64,000 bases of DNA from Phlegmacium glaucopus (lineage: Eukaryota; Basidiomycota; Agaricomycetes; Agaricales; Cortinariaceae), in NCBI GenBank assembly GCA_015039465.1, contig MU130572.1, forward strand, positions 62,001 through 126,000. Reading direction: 5' to 3'. The position numbers and the translations under genes are program-made. The notes under the pieces were generated by a model that worked only from the letters and a program-made list of their open reading frames with translations, ran no database searches and was not told the DNA's origin. Positions 28,950 through 40,673 of this stretch are shown here, in pieces. Each line of letters opens with the position of its first letter. The stretch's first letter is position 1.

Positions 28950-30304
28950 ATGACAATCTTTTCTCGTTTATCCCTCTATCCTGCCACCACTGAGCAAACA
29001 TTAGAGTCTAGAAAGCACACCTTTCATCAATGGGGACGTGGCAACACGCTCCAGGAATATCTGGAGCGTGATGAGAACACCGATAACCATGAGGTTGCTC
29101 GAGATGGCCGAGGGGTCACTTGGTGAGCGGTTTTTCTTGACTTTGGAAGAAGTTGCAGTGATAACGAAAAATCCACACTCTCAGGATCCTTGCACCACGA
29201 GATTCATGGAACTCGTTAGATTTTTTATGCTCTTGCGAAACGTGTGTATATAATTAAAAGGTTGAAAACTCATCTAAACAAATATATCCTTTGGATAGGT
29301 TTCGTAGAGACGCGCTGTCGATTAAAAAGTCCAATGATTCCGGGAATAAAACCTTCCCTGCAGATATCTCTGGCTATGGGATTGCTTCGGTTCATACCCC
29401 AGTTGCGAATCGAGGTAGAGGTTATGCTCGACACATGATGAGACTTTTGCATTGGGTTCTCGCTCCTGAATCATCTTTACCCAAGGTGTTTCCAGCTGAA
29501 TGGGGTAATCCTCCACCAAGGGTCAGCGTCGTCGGTGATGCATCGTTCTCAGTACTTTTCAGCGATATCGGCGAGAGATTTTATCGTCAAAGTGGTACCT
29601 TGCCAAACAAAGAAGACGGCTGGGTGGTTGCTGATCCAGTATCGACAACTTGGGACGTCGCCGAGACCCATAAATTGGTATTTCACGCAGAAGCTCGACC
29701 TCGTCTTCAGTGGAAATGGCTAGACGAGGAACTTGTCCGCGATATCTGGGATAAAGATGCAATAATCATGAAGGAGGAACTCTCCTCATCATCAATCCAC
29801 ACGACAAATTTCACTTTTCTTCCAGACCGAGGCGTTGCCGAATTCCAGTGCCATCGACTTCGATTTGCCTGGCGTAAGATGAACCCCCAACCAGTATATT
29901 GGGGCGTATGTCACAAAGACGGGAAAGACAACGCAAGCGATGCATCTACTTTTGCTACTTGGACATTGGATGTACGCCCCCCAGCTTCCTATGTATTGAT
30001 TATTACTCGCATAAGAGTACAACCCACGGATTTCGAAGAATTATTCCTACAAATCATTTCTTTGGCGAAACAACATTCAGTCGAGATGATTGAGGTGTGG
30101 AATCTACCCTTAAATCTGAGAGATGCCGGCCATCGTCTTGGTGGGAAAACCTTTTCTCGAGACGAGCACTTGCCTTCATTTAAATGGTATGGCGGAGAAC
30201 GCCACGAGGAACTTTCGTGGTTAAATAACGAGAAGTAAGTCTTTTGCGCTGGATAAGTATTATATTGAATTAATTGAAACCTGTCCAGATTCTGTTGGTG
30301 TTGA
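28950..30304 (+). CDS. LYC1: LYC1-like GNAT N-acetyltransferase
   Basis: Related to the Yarrowia lysine N6-acetyltransferase LYC1, which uses acetyl-CoA to acetylate lysine for catabolism; many fungal homologs are uncharacterised. Exon 1 begins MTIFSRLSLYPATTEQTLES and ends at W; exon 2 gives ILAPRDSWNSLDFLCSCE; exon 3 gives TFRRDALSI and then the GNAT core, IASVHTPVANRGRGYARHMM, a V-x-x-x-x-R-x-x-G-x-A acetyl-CoA loop. The rest is the LYC1-type C-terminal domain (VSVVGDASFSVLFSDIGERF; WKWLDEELVRDIW; WNLPLNLRDAGHRLGGKTF). A last intron restores the end NEKFCWC with TGA at 30302-30304. The first ATG is 28950; an in-frame TTG upstream was not used. Substrate is not provable from sequence. Confidence 0.85.
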
Positions 30305-31022
30305 GTTTTTCTTATTGGTGCATGTCACCGGAGCCTAGACGCTGGGTTAAACTTTCCTTTATCTTTATTGACACCAATATATATCTAGTGCGCTGAGATA
30401 AAAGATACTGAACCTCAATTCATGTGATACGCCAAGAATGGTTCTAGGCTCATATCAATAAAGGTGGGCGAGCAGATCGGACGCGTAATTGAAATTTCGA
30501 GAAACTGCAGCATGTCATCCTGTCCGATGACTAATTTGCGAGAGCACAAATGAATGAACTGGATTCTCCCAGGCAGAGCCTCAGGAATACCTCGTATATG
30601 TCAACCGTGGTTTCACACTCTGTCCCAATAGTGGTTCTCGGGTATTGAAAGCAACCGACTTGTCGAATGGAGAAAAGGCTTTTTCAACGAGGCCTTTATC
30701 GATTGATTTATCGATGGTATTGTATACGCCATAACCTTCCCGCGAACGTCGAGGAAACGAGAGAACCCAGAATATGGTCATTGAAGAATAAGGCTGACAG
30801 CATGATTCTTTGGAAGTTGATGACTAAAAAACCGACACGGGAGAGAGTAGACGTAAACGAGCCAATAGAAATCGTCAACAGGTAAACAAGCGAGGTGAAG
30901 CACGAAGTGATTTAAAAAAAAACTGCATGTGACATATAGGGAAGGTTTAAGCGGACGCGAATGTCGCTGCCATCAAGCCTCAAGGCATCTAGCCTTATTC
31001 CCGGAATCCATATCTTTTTACT
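30305..31022. other. intergenic region, no gene seen
   Basis: About 720 bp between two convergent genes. Only short, motif-free frames occur. No repeat was recognised. Confidence 0.5.
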
Positions 31023-31493
31023 TCATGAATTTGAGAATCCAATCGACGGTGTGGGTATGAAAGGTGCCGTTTTATTTGAACGTGGTTTTGATGTAGTCAC
31101 GGACGTATTTGATGACTGGGGTTTCAAAACATCGGAAAGTTCTGGTGAGGATGTCTCTTTGCGAAATGGCACGAATATGCCTGTGGGGCGAGGTGGCATG
31201 TAGGCATATGGTTTTGATTTTGAGGGAGATGGTGAATGTGCTATGGGAATGGCGCCTATTGGTGATGGGATTGGTGTATGAGGAGTAGGGTAATCTCCGA
31301 GGGGTTGGCTGTATGGATAGGCATATAATGGGTTGCCGTGGTTGTGGTTCGCAGTTGGAGCATTAGCGTTAGGGTTGGATGAAGCGTAACTGGTGAACGG
31401 GTGCACGGCGAATGGATCAAAATTATACTGGGAGAGAGACGGAGGCAACTTTGTCGAGGTCGACGTTGAAGAGGGGGGGGGCAATGAAGTCAT
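31023..31493 (-). CDS. Hypothetical Pro/Ser-rich small protein
   Basis: A single-exon frame of 156 residues starting MTSLPPPSSTSTSTKLPP. An upstream in-frame TTG was ignored. Composition is Pro, Ser, Thr, Asn and Tyr-rich, with FDPFAVHPFTSYASS, YPYSQPLGDYPTPHTPIP and a C-terminal block reading FIPTPSIGFSNS. The protein looks disordered, with no signal peptide or membrane helix. In its favour, a TATAAAT box lies about 60 bp upstream of the ATG on the same strand (near 31554-31560). I do not recognise the family. It could be a real small gene, a last exon, or a chance frame. Confidence 0.4.
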   Translation of the reverse strand: MTSLPPPSSTSTSTKLPPSLSQYNFDPFAVHPFTSYASSNPNANAPTANHNHGNPLYAYPYSQPLGDYPTPHTPIPSPIGAIPIAHSPSPSKSKPYAYMPPRPTGIFVPFRKETSSPELSDVLKPQSSNTSVTTSKPRSNKTAPFIPTPSIGFSNS

Positions 31494-33491
31494 ACTTGTG
31501 GAGCTATAACAAGGGGGCTCAGTGATTTGTCTTGGCTCCAAAGACCATGAGCATTTATAGAGATTTCTCCCAACCGCAACCTCGACCTTAGTACTCCAGA
31601 TTTACCCCGCATCTAGTCTGACTGGGGTTTAATCACACCGGCCCGTACTGGCAGGAGTCTCGGAACCATCATAATGCCATCTGGGCAGCATGCGTGTACC
31701 CACGCACGAAGCGAGTGGAAATGGACTTCGGACCTGAGTATGGATATATAAATTTGAAATTAACCCATAGGCTGTAGCGGTTACCAAGGCCTTCAATGGG
31801 ATTAATTCCCGTTGGAAAGAGGTCAGCTGTGGTACGGAAAAAGGGAATTGGGTAAGATAACAAACTTTGTTGATTCTGCATGCTAGATCCGTGCGGTTAT
31901 TCTGCAGTGAAATTTCAGAATAGAGTTTGATAGATACTCAGAATGTTCATGAACCTACCTCGATCTGGTCTGAGGAGACGTCTGTTCGGAGATTATCCAT
32001 TCCGACATGAGCATATGTAGCATATCAGACGTCGAGGTTGGACATTGACAAGTGATTGAGAATATTGGTTGTATGGAAGTGAAAAGATTATCGGACCGAT
32101 CGCCAAGTTGGGCTGGGCAGCAGGTGGAATATCATTGCCAACGGGTTCTATAACTTGTTCAGAAGGGAGGTTCACAAAAATCGCACTCCAACCCTTCCGC
32201 CCCGAGAAGAGACGACAATTGTTTACTGCGTCTGTACTCCGAGTTTCTGCTCGGCGAAACCTTGGAGAACAGAGATGTTTACAAGCGTCGTGAAAGGGTT
32301 CGGATAGAAGTCGTCAACAGGATTTGTCGTGATCTATGACCCGACTCTGACGTATGCATTAACGCCAAAGGCGCCATCCTAGTGGTAACCCACTTCGCGT
32401 CTAGAACGTTTGCTCGGAGAATCATTGGAGGATCGATATACTAGTACTGCGCCACTCAAAATTATTACCTAATATTTCCACGATCAGGTTCTGGGCATGC
32501 TCAACATGCATATGCGTCCCCTGCCGCTGTTAATCTCAATCATTTTATCACTATTACACTGCTCGAGCATCAGTTAACAGTTGACCGTGACAGCTCCTAC
32601 AATAATAACATCGTAAGTTATATATACGGTTCGAACAAGTATTCAGCTCATAATACTAATACTAGTTAACCTCCGTCAACGACTTGACAGGAATATAGCG
32701 TCTGCCCCTATCAGGCTGGGCAAACAAGAGGGTTCGGGCCCTATTTCCGAAGTCTATTAATAATAGTCTAAAGGGTTAAAATCGGCTCAGGAGTTCAGTC
32801 AAAATTCAACAAACAGAAGTAATAATTATATTTTTGACTTGTAGCAGCTTGTAGCATGCGCTGAGGGCAAGCACAGGGGTTTTCCGACTCGCGTATCAGA
32901 CATACCACTCCAAGCTGCAGAATCCGTCAAACCCTTTATAAGAAATACGGACGATTTCTTTTAATAGGTAGTCACCGGCCTATTTTCTGACTCGAACACA
33001 AATATGTATAACTCGATTCTCCCCTCCCCTGTGTCAGCTCTCATCAGGCCGGTCAAGTGAGAGGACTCCAGGCTTGGGATCGCAAACTAGACTCGACCGA
33101 GGAAGGGTTACTATACTCGATCTCATCACAAAGATACCTATGTACTGCACAGAACATTACAGAAACGCCAGTCGTCCTAGACTCCAACTCGTCTGATAAG
33201 CCTCATCACTGGCCAAAAGGAAAAAGAGTCAACATCAATGCATTCTACAAACGCCGGTCGCGTTCATCCTCAAGACCTCCACCTGGCAGAGAACGGCAGC
33301 CTGGTGTATATTGGATAATATGTGGTAAAGTAATACATATTATATTTTATAATTGTCTTGAAAAAATCTCGCTCGTATATTCAGCTACGACTTGGACGGA
33401 CAGAAATATAACTTTCTGATTCGATACATTCGCGGCATTGAACAAGGAATATATCCTTCTTACTTACTTTAATATCTGCTTACGACATCCA
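31494..33491. other. gene-poor region, no gene seen
   Basis: About 2 kb with only short frames, several opening at TTG or GTG rather than ATG. No domain, RNA gene or clear repeat was found. A short minus-strand frame at 31993-32175 reads smoothly but has no known motif. Confidence 0.45.
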
Positions 33492-33502
33492 AGCTCCAAA
33501 CT
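33492..33502. repeat. left 11-bp target site duplication
   Basis: AGCTCCAAACT, repeated exactly at 34370-34380 in the same orientation, immediately outside the inverted repeats of the MITE. Confidence 0.85.
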
Positions 33503-33516
33503 AGACCTGTGACCGT

Positions 33517-33559
33517 TCCCTCTATGATGTGACGGCTGCGCAGAACCTCGATAGAGGGA
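33517..33559. repeat. subterminal hairpin in the left TIR
   Basis: TCCCTCTAT at 33517-33525 pairs with ATAGAGGGA at 33551-33559, leaving a 25-nt loop. It occupies the same position in the TIR as the right-end hairpin, but its stem sequence is different. Confidence 0.75.
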
Positions 33560-34308
33560 CCTGTACGGCTGAGTTTAAAACAGGGGGGTAGCGACTATGA
33601 TCGAGCAGCTGTCAGGAATCGTTCGAAAGAATAACCTAATAAAGCAGGATACCAAATCACGTAGTTCTTAAAATCTCAATTTCTCAAAAAGGAAGCAGCA
33701 TATCATGTGACCGTTTCCTCGCATTGCAAACCTCTGTTGAATTTTGAATACATTGCAGCTGGAGCACTGATCTGCAGCCAACATTACTGCCTTCCCGCTC
33801 GAATTGTTGGAGCTTGAGTTTTGAAGTTTGAAGATCGAAAGAATAGGACAATAGCATACCAAATCATTCAATTTGTTCACATAAAAAATGTAAAAAAAAA
33901 GAATGGTAGGTGTGTTTAGCAGTGAAAACAAGGGATACCGCATCGTCAACAAGCGAGCTCTCTAATCCCTCTGATTCCCCACTTTTTTTCTTGATTTTAC
34001 TGCCAGTGGACGTCAACGGAAACTGAGAAGCCTGCGAAAAATTTCAATTCTGACAGTCCTCCAGGATCTCCAGGACCTCAAAATGACCATTGTCAACTTG
34101 CTTATGTTGGTTATACAGAGCAATGGTGAATTTTGAACCTATCAAAACACGGTTTTCATTGAAAGAGACGCGACTTTCTTTTTAGGCTGGAGATCCCAGA
34201 ATATCGATTACTTCAATTGGTATCATACTATATAAGGAGACTCTTTCGAACAATTCCTGACAGGTGTCCGATCATAGTCGCTACCCCCCCCTTTTAAACT
34301 CAGCTGTA

Positions 34309-34359
34309 CCAGTCGGAGAATCGAGGATTCTCTCCACCACATCCTCATTCTCCGACTGG
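34309..34359. repeat. subterminal hairpin in the right TIR
   Basis: CCAGTCGGAGAAT at 34309-34321 pairs perfectly with ATTCTCCGACTGG at 34347-34359. The loop is 25 nt, as in the left hairpin, and can pair further (GAGGA with TCCTC). Confidence 0.8.
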
Positions 34360-34369
34360 TCACGAGTCT

Positions 34370-34380
34370 AGCTCCAAACT
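34370..34380. repeat. right 11-bp target site duplication
   Basis: AGCTCCAAACT, identical to 33492-33502. Confidence 0.85.
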
Positions 34381-34965
34381 CAAATACAACTTGTTGTCTA
34401 TTGGGAGATCACATGCAAAGAACCTTGGCAGTTGACGGCAACTGGTTTCGGGCCTCGGACAAAGTGGATACCGAAAAGCCAAGTAGCTAGCGATGGTTGG
34501 CATCCTCTACTTTCTCTTCTTAGTATCATAAGCGCTCTTCAACTAGACTCTCTACTAGCATCCAGCGGTCCCGAATTGATGAAAGTGAGTCAAGGGCAAA
34601 GTGGGCGGTGCCGGGTCTTTTTTTGGAGGGTATGTAAAAATAAGTAAGTAGAGTCGAGGTGACACAGTTTAATGAGAAAGTGAGCGTTTGAACGCTTGAA
34701 TCACAAAGTAGTAGTCACACGACGTCCAAATGGGGATGGGAAAGAAGCGGCTGTGAATTTGGATATTTTTTTTTTCTTTTTTCTTTTCAACGTTTTCCCT
34801 GTGCGCCTGCCCAGTCAAATCAAATTCCAAGCTGGATTCTCAAATCTCCTCATGTTCAACAGACCTGTGTCATGCATCAAAATCGTCAGTCCTCTTTTCA
34901 TATTTCTCCTCAACATTAGTTCACAGTAGTAATTACTAGTTCATCCAACACGAACAACCCCTTCC
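34381..34965. other. upstream region of the AT-hook gene
   Basis: 585 bp between the MITE and the next start codon. It includes a T-rich tract near 34766-34790 and presumably the promoter of the gene at 34966. No gene was recognised. Confidence 0.5.
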
Positions 34966-37900
34966 ATGTCGTCTTCTCGTCTTTATACGGTAGTAGACGA
35001 CGAAGACGATACAGACATATGTCCCGTCTGCGATGGTCAATGCACTTGTCGTATCCAACCACTCTCAATGGCAGAGCTCAGTCTAAAATATCAACCCATC
35101 ACACCTGCTCTTCCCCCTCCTCCTCCTCCTCCCCCTCCTCCTCCACCCTCCCTCAAAATAAAGTTCACTCTCCCACCAAGTCTCATCGCAAAACGTCGTT
35201 TAGACAACAACAAATCGTCAACCAGCAACCAACAGACGACATCCGCTTCCGTATCAGATGCATACACTACCCCCCTCAAAAAACGTGGTCGTCCTCCAAA
35301 GCATGCATATAAACAATCCATTCCGAAACCAACAGCCCCGCAAAAATCTCAAAAGACAACAGCAAAGTTGAACAAAATCAGGCAAACCTTACCTACCTTC
35401 CTCTCTGCATCGGCAATTTCTTCCACTTCAGATTCTTCCACGTCATCCTCATCCGATTTGGAGTCGGACCCCGACTCCGACATACAAGCAGAAGAAGAAA
35501 ACTTCATTGTCGCCGACATACACGAAAAAGCTCGTCTAAGAAGACAACTCTTGGGAGGCGACGACCCCCAGCTCAGAAAACGTTCACCGACACATCATAA
35601 TACCGATTGGGTCATTAGACCTAGCAAGAAAAGCGTAGGAGGAAGCGATGCAGAACAGATGGATGTCGATAGCGATGCCACAAATGATGATGCTGACATC
35701 CAAAATCAAAATGATGACGATGACGATCAAGACGAAGACAACGATCAAGACGATGAACCAGATGGAATAAATGCGGTGGAGGAAGATGATGATGATGACA
35801 CGGATCGAAGACATCATTATGTAGGATTAGCCACCGGTTGGTCAGAAGAAGACGAATCAAGTTTCGACGCAGACCTCTTCTTCGCTAACCTCTCCGACTC
35901 ATCTTCCACCTCCAACTCCTCCACCGCTTCCACCCGTCGACGATGCCACTCCCATACCCCCGGCGGCGTTGACGCAGATCAATCATCATCTACCTCGGAT
36001 TCACATCCAACAAGAACCGCTCTCGAAAGCCTTCCATTCGAAGTAACAGAAAATTGGGATGGTCAACTCATATTCACCAATGGACTCGTAGGGGAAGCTG
36101 AGAGCAGAGGCATCGTCGATTTCGATTTCGAAAAGGATGCAGAGAGATTTATCATCGATAGCGATGCAGATGATGATGACGACGACGGCAATGATCATGA
36201 TAGCTGCTCGTCCTCCAACTTCTCTTCTCATCGCCCTTATCATCCCGATCACCTGAACTACGATCCATCTTCTACCGCACAAGCTCCAGAATCAACTGAC
36301 ATCGACATGTTCTCCATCTCAGATGCAGATGCGGGATATGAAGAAGATGGTGGAGAAGCTGATGGAGATACCACGGATGAAGAACTCGTTGGCGATGATT
36401 TTTTACCAAACGAACGCGCCATGAGATTGTTTACGCTCCCCCTGCCCATTTCCATGGGCATGACTCTGGGTATGGGAATCGGTTTATCGGCCATAAACCC
36501 GATGTCAACTGTTAGTCCCAGTATTGGAGTCGAGAAACGGAGACCTCGGAGGAGGAGTGGCGGTGCGATGGATGTCGGTGGGGACCGGGAAGAGAGGAAA
36601 GGGTGGGGGAGACGATTGAGATTAGGCGTTGCTCCTGCTCGTGGTGGTCCACGTGCAGCTGGTAAAAACATTTTTTGGGGTGATAAATCCAGAGATGGAT
36701 ACGCTTCCTCTTCTGCTTCTTCCGATTCGATGGTCAAGACCTGTAAAGGCAAAGGAAAACAAAAAGCCTCCTTTTCTCCTCCCTCCTCCCAGGTCGATCG
36801 CTCTCAAATACCAAGTACACCCCGTACAGGTTTATTCCTACCAACAGGCGAGACGCGTCAAGCTGTTATTGGGGATGATAGGAAAGGTGTTGATGTACCT
36901 TCTCCTCATCCGAGGTTTCATGGAAGGAGTAGGGTTAGCGTGGTATGTTTCTTTTCGCGTCTTTATATCATGCTTGCTTTCATATTTTATCACTCACGTG
37001 CTCCTTTTCTATTTATAGGTCCAGTACTTGCTTAAAAAACATCTCCAACAGCAATCCCTCAATCCGCCTCCTGCCTCTACGAGTTCGTCACCTTCAATTA
37101 TCTCAGATGCCCCTTCTCCATTCCATCATCTTCTCTTACCATCAGCAGCTGCTTCGCCCCTTACAGGTACTGAGGATCTCACTCCTTCTACTCCCGATGA
37201 ATACGATCCTGGTACACCTTGTCCTTGTCCAGCCGAAGTGGATGATGGTGATGAAACCACTTGTATAGTCGAACTGGATGATGTGTTGGAAGCTTCGTTC
37301 CTTGATGATTCGATGGATCGGGAATGTGAGGCTGGTGCACGTTTTTCCTCTTCTGGTACGAATTCGGGTCTGGTGGAAGACTCCTCAACTGCTCCAACCA
37401 CTGTTACTACCGCTTCCTCAGCTGATTCCATTGCTGCAGCAGAAGTGTCGAATAAACATCTGACAAGATGGGATATTATTTCTATTGGTGCGTTTAGGCA
37501 GACGAGAGAACAGCAGCAACAAGCTTGGGGACCTGGATCTCCTTCTGCTGTCCCCCATTATGGAGGTGTGATCAAGAGTGGCGCGAGCGCTGCTGGGAGT
37601 CCGTTGAGTGCTTTGTTGTGGCAAAATAGTGGTAATGGTGCGGGGTCGAGCCAGAAACCCTCATCATCCTCTTCAAAACCTAGATCTCCATCCACGCCTA
37701 AAACTTCGATATCAAGAAGTAAAGGAAGCAGTAGTAAAGCAGCCAAAAGGAGGAGATTGATGATGACGTCTTCTACCATGTCTTCACCTTTGGTATTACC
37801 ACTCTCATCGACTTCTTTGATGACTCCGCCATCTAAATCCCATTCGCATTCGCACTTGCACTTGCACTCACAACCCAATCCAGCCACCCACAAAAACCGC

Positions 37901-38170
37901 AAAGAACTCCGACGAGAAAGAAAACTCTTAAAAAGGTCATCATCATCATCACAATCAATCCCTCAACAACAACCTCCATTCTTCTCCACCCATCCATATG
38001 CTCCTCATCCTAACAATGCGAGTAGTGGTATTAATAACAACCATCATCATCATCATCAGTTTCATACACATCATCAACATCAACATCATCCGAATTTGAA
38101 GACGAGAGGGACGAGCAGTTCGCAGAGGATGGGATTTTTTGGAGGGGCTGTGCCGCCTTTGAATTTGTGA
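34966..38170 (+). CDS. Large low-complexity acidic AT-hook protein, unknown function
   Basis: Two exons, 34966-36942 and 37019-38170, give about 1,040 residues. Near the N-terminus is a compact Cys cluster, CPVCDGQCTC, that could bind a metal. A run of prolines follows, then an AT-hook-like KKRGRPPKHA, a helical stretch IVADIHEKARLRRQLLGGDD, and long Asp/Glu and Ser tracts. The second exon has DEYDPGTPCPCPAEVDD, Ser/Lys-rich segments (SRSKGSSSKAAKRRRL) and His-rich runs near the end, closing with RMGFFGGAVPPLNL. The AT-hook and basic patches suggest a chromatin or DNA-binding role (inference). I do not recognise a named family. Codon phase is maintained across the 76-nt intron, which supports a real gene. 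Confidence 0.8.
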
Positions 38171-40487
38171 TTCCATTGGTCCATCAATCGTCTCGGCGCT
38201 TGTATATCCATCTGCTTGTCCCTACTTTGTTCTGGAACTACTGTTACCCATCGCTTGTCTGCCTCGTCTGCTAGAAGGATTGCAGGAAGGAAGAAACCTC
38301 TGTTGATTCCTTTCCATATTGTCTGTCTCATAAAACGGCCTCCGCTCCCTTCTTCCTTTGATGAGAAGGAAGGGGCCCAAGGAACACGATTAATTGTCGT
38401 TCCCATCTTGAATCGTCTTCACCGGAAAGGGATATTTACCCCCTTTCTTTACAAGCTCGAGTCGAGTCCTCGAAGCTATTGTCCCTGAAAAGAAGCTGCC
38501 TGCATGTTATTTAAAAGACTCTTTTCTTTATCCACTCCATCCCTTTCATTTTCTATGTTGCTTTGTTTCATCCCATCCAACCATCTTCCCGAAGAAATCC
38601 ACCCTTGGATTTTTTGATTTTGAATCCAATAACGACGACGACTATCGAACGAAGCCTGCCGTATCCCATCTCTCCTTGTTAGACTCCCTCTCTCTCTCGA
38701 CTCTGTTTCAATATTCTCTGATCAACCACGAACGGAACAACATCAAAGTCCTTTCGAATCAATTCGAAACCCTGTATTTTATGTCTACCAGCACCATTGC
38801 AACAACAACAAGGAGTCATCATACTTCTTTCTCATTCTGAAACGACTCGTTCAGTGACGATTACTGTCGCTATCCTTCTCAACCAACATCGTTCCTTCAT
38901 TTTTCTATTCCTTATGCCTCACTAAACTTACCTACTCTTTTCTTCTCACTTTCATTTTCACTTCTGGCAATAAATATTGTCTTCTCCTCGTCCCCCAATT
39001 TCCATCATGTCCTATTCCTAGTATCCTAGTATCCCCTCCCCGAATCCACTTTCTTATTATCCAGTACTCCCAATCCAATCCCCTCAGTTGTTTTCCTCAG
39101 GTCTTAAATCTGGTCCGCATCATCCAATCCAATCCTGCTAGCCCTAGTACTTCCGTAGGTTCTAAACTTGTTCCCACTACTACTTTGTATGTATGTATAT
39201 TGATATCTCCAAATGATCGTGCTATCCCTAAATTCCGGCTACGGAAATGAGGGTACATTGCTGCTCCTGCAGTGTCAAGATTGCCTCTCCCTTACCTACT
39301 CAACTATGTAGTCATGCTGTCTCCTCACGCTTCTGTAGCTCTTACCTGCACGCGCCACACATTCTCATCCATTACCTGATGCGGCCGTCTTCCAATCACA
39401 CTGAAAGAAATTTTCACAATAGTCCAGCTGTTCTAGAGAATATATTTAATAACCTAACGAATGATATAACTAGGTTGGACACAAATTTAATTACTTTCTC
39501 AGAAAGGCTCTGCCGTCCAGTAAATACTGACCACCGTTTGCGACAAGAAAAGGAGGAGGGAGTCAAAAAAGTCGAGAAGCCAAAGACGATGGGGGAGAGT
39601 CGGGTGCCGACCTGTCGTCCATCCCGTTGCGCCCAACCGCCGTACGGAGCTGTGGTGTTGATGTTGAAGCTGATGCCAGTGGATGAGCAGGAAGTGGTAA
39701 CGAGGATGGAGAAGCGAGAGGCTGGGGTATTGGTGGGACAGTGCCTTGTATACGTCTCCCACAAATCGATTCACCAGTTTGAGAGGGAAACAAACTGCTC
39801 GTGTGCAACAAGCCCACAAGTAACAACAACGACGGTCGAGAGAGATCGTACGAGGGGTGTAAGTTTGCTAGACGTGTTGACAAAGAAAGTTTCTCTAGAA
39901 ATTTCAATTCATACTTGGAGCAATCAATACGGCAGACTACAAAACGAGTGTTGTCCATTGGCGCCCGGGGATGGTCGAAAGGAACACTTGGAGGACTGGG
40001 GGTATCATACTTAGGTAATCGAGAACTTGGCCTTGACCAGTGACCACACTCAGAAAAGGTTTCCAAGATACACAGGGCAAGCAGGGAGAAACATGCAATT
40101 TTGACAGACTAGAAGTATGTACATATGTACCCATAATTGTTCGTGTTATCCCAAGCGCCCATAGATGTCACACTAGTTTGATCTCAAAGCCTCCTGTGAG
40201 CCATTTCTTGCAAAATTTTGTACTGCTACACTCCGAACACGCCGCTTAAGTATCCAAGTATTAGTCGCCCTAGCCATGGCAACGCTTTTCTTCGGATAAT
40301 GACAACTGGACTCAATAAATTCTCACAACGGCTACAAGAAAAATATATGCGGTTCCCTCTCCTTTTCTTTTTTTTTTCTTTTTTCTCTTTTTTTTTCCCT
40401 AATTGTATGTCGCCTGATATTACTCCCCTTCAATACACTGAGTCAACTACGGACTCCACCTACTAGAGGGGCTGGAGTCGTTGGGCC
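38171..40487. other. gene-poor region with weak, competing reading frames
   Basis: 2.3 kb. The first kilobase is pyrimidine-rich and may be the long 3' UTR of the AT-hook gene. An ATG-started plus-strand frame of 255 residues (39247-40014) overlaps a minus-strand frame (39563-40066). Neither has a domain, signal peptide or convincing splice pattern, so neither is called as a gene. Confidence 0.45.
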
Positions 40488-40673
40488 TCAAATGCAGCAC
40501 CTCTGGCCATCGAGACATCCAGTGTCCCAGAAAACGGGGCGCCATCCGGAGGGGCAGTCCCCAAAGACACAGAGAGATCCACGATTGTTGGCCTCGGATT
40601 GGCAAGAGATTTGAGCCACAGTGCCAGCGACAAGTGCGACGGCGACGAGAATAGCGGATTTGAAAAATTGCAT
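40488..40673 (-). CDS. Small secreted cysteine-rich protein
   Basis: 61 residues in a single exon. MQFFKSAILVAVALVAGTVA is a classical signal peptide with likely cleavage before QIS. The mature peptide of about 40 residues has six cysteines spaced C-x10-C-x4-C-x12-C-x5-C-C, enough for three disulfides. Sequence around the cysteines (GDCPSGWRPVFWDTGC) is rich in Trp and Gly. A TATATAAAAG-like element lies about 240 bp upstream on the same strand, so a 5' UTR intron is possible. An in-frame ATG 18 nt upstream would add MVCIDI and weaken the signal peptide. Such peptides in mushrooms act as effectors, antimicrobials or developmental factors; which applies here is unknown. Confidence 0.65.
   Translation of the reverse strand: MQFFKSAILVAVALVAGTVAQISCQSEANNRGSLCVFGDCPSGWRPVFWDTGCLDGQRCCI

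Larger units (their letters stand above)
33503..34369. mobile_element. Non-autonomous DNA transposon (MITE), Mutator-like by target duplication
   Basis: An 867-bp element bounded by two 128-bp terminal inverted repeats (33503-33630 and 34242-34369) and a perfect 11-bp direct repeat. The TIRs begin AGAC and share GTGACC, then a hairpin block, then GCTGAGTTTAAAA, GGGGGGTAGCGACTATGATCG and CTGTCAGGAAT.GTTCGAAAGA. Similarity weakens inward but GATACCA recurs on both sides. Target duplications of 9-11 bp with long TIRs are typical of the Mutator-like superfamily; this class call is inference. The interior has no transposase; its longest frame (33668-33952, minus) has 94 residues and no motif. Confidence 0.8.

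Noticed and set aside
33057..33419. 120-residue plus-strand frame
   Set aside because: Opens at GTG, has no recognisable motif and no splice pattern.
39247..40066. 255-residue plus-strand frame and overlapping minus-strand frame
   Set aside because: No domain, signal peptide or splice support; the minus frame opens only at TTG; composition looks like chance reading of non-coding DNA.
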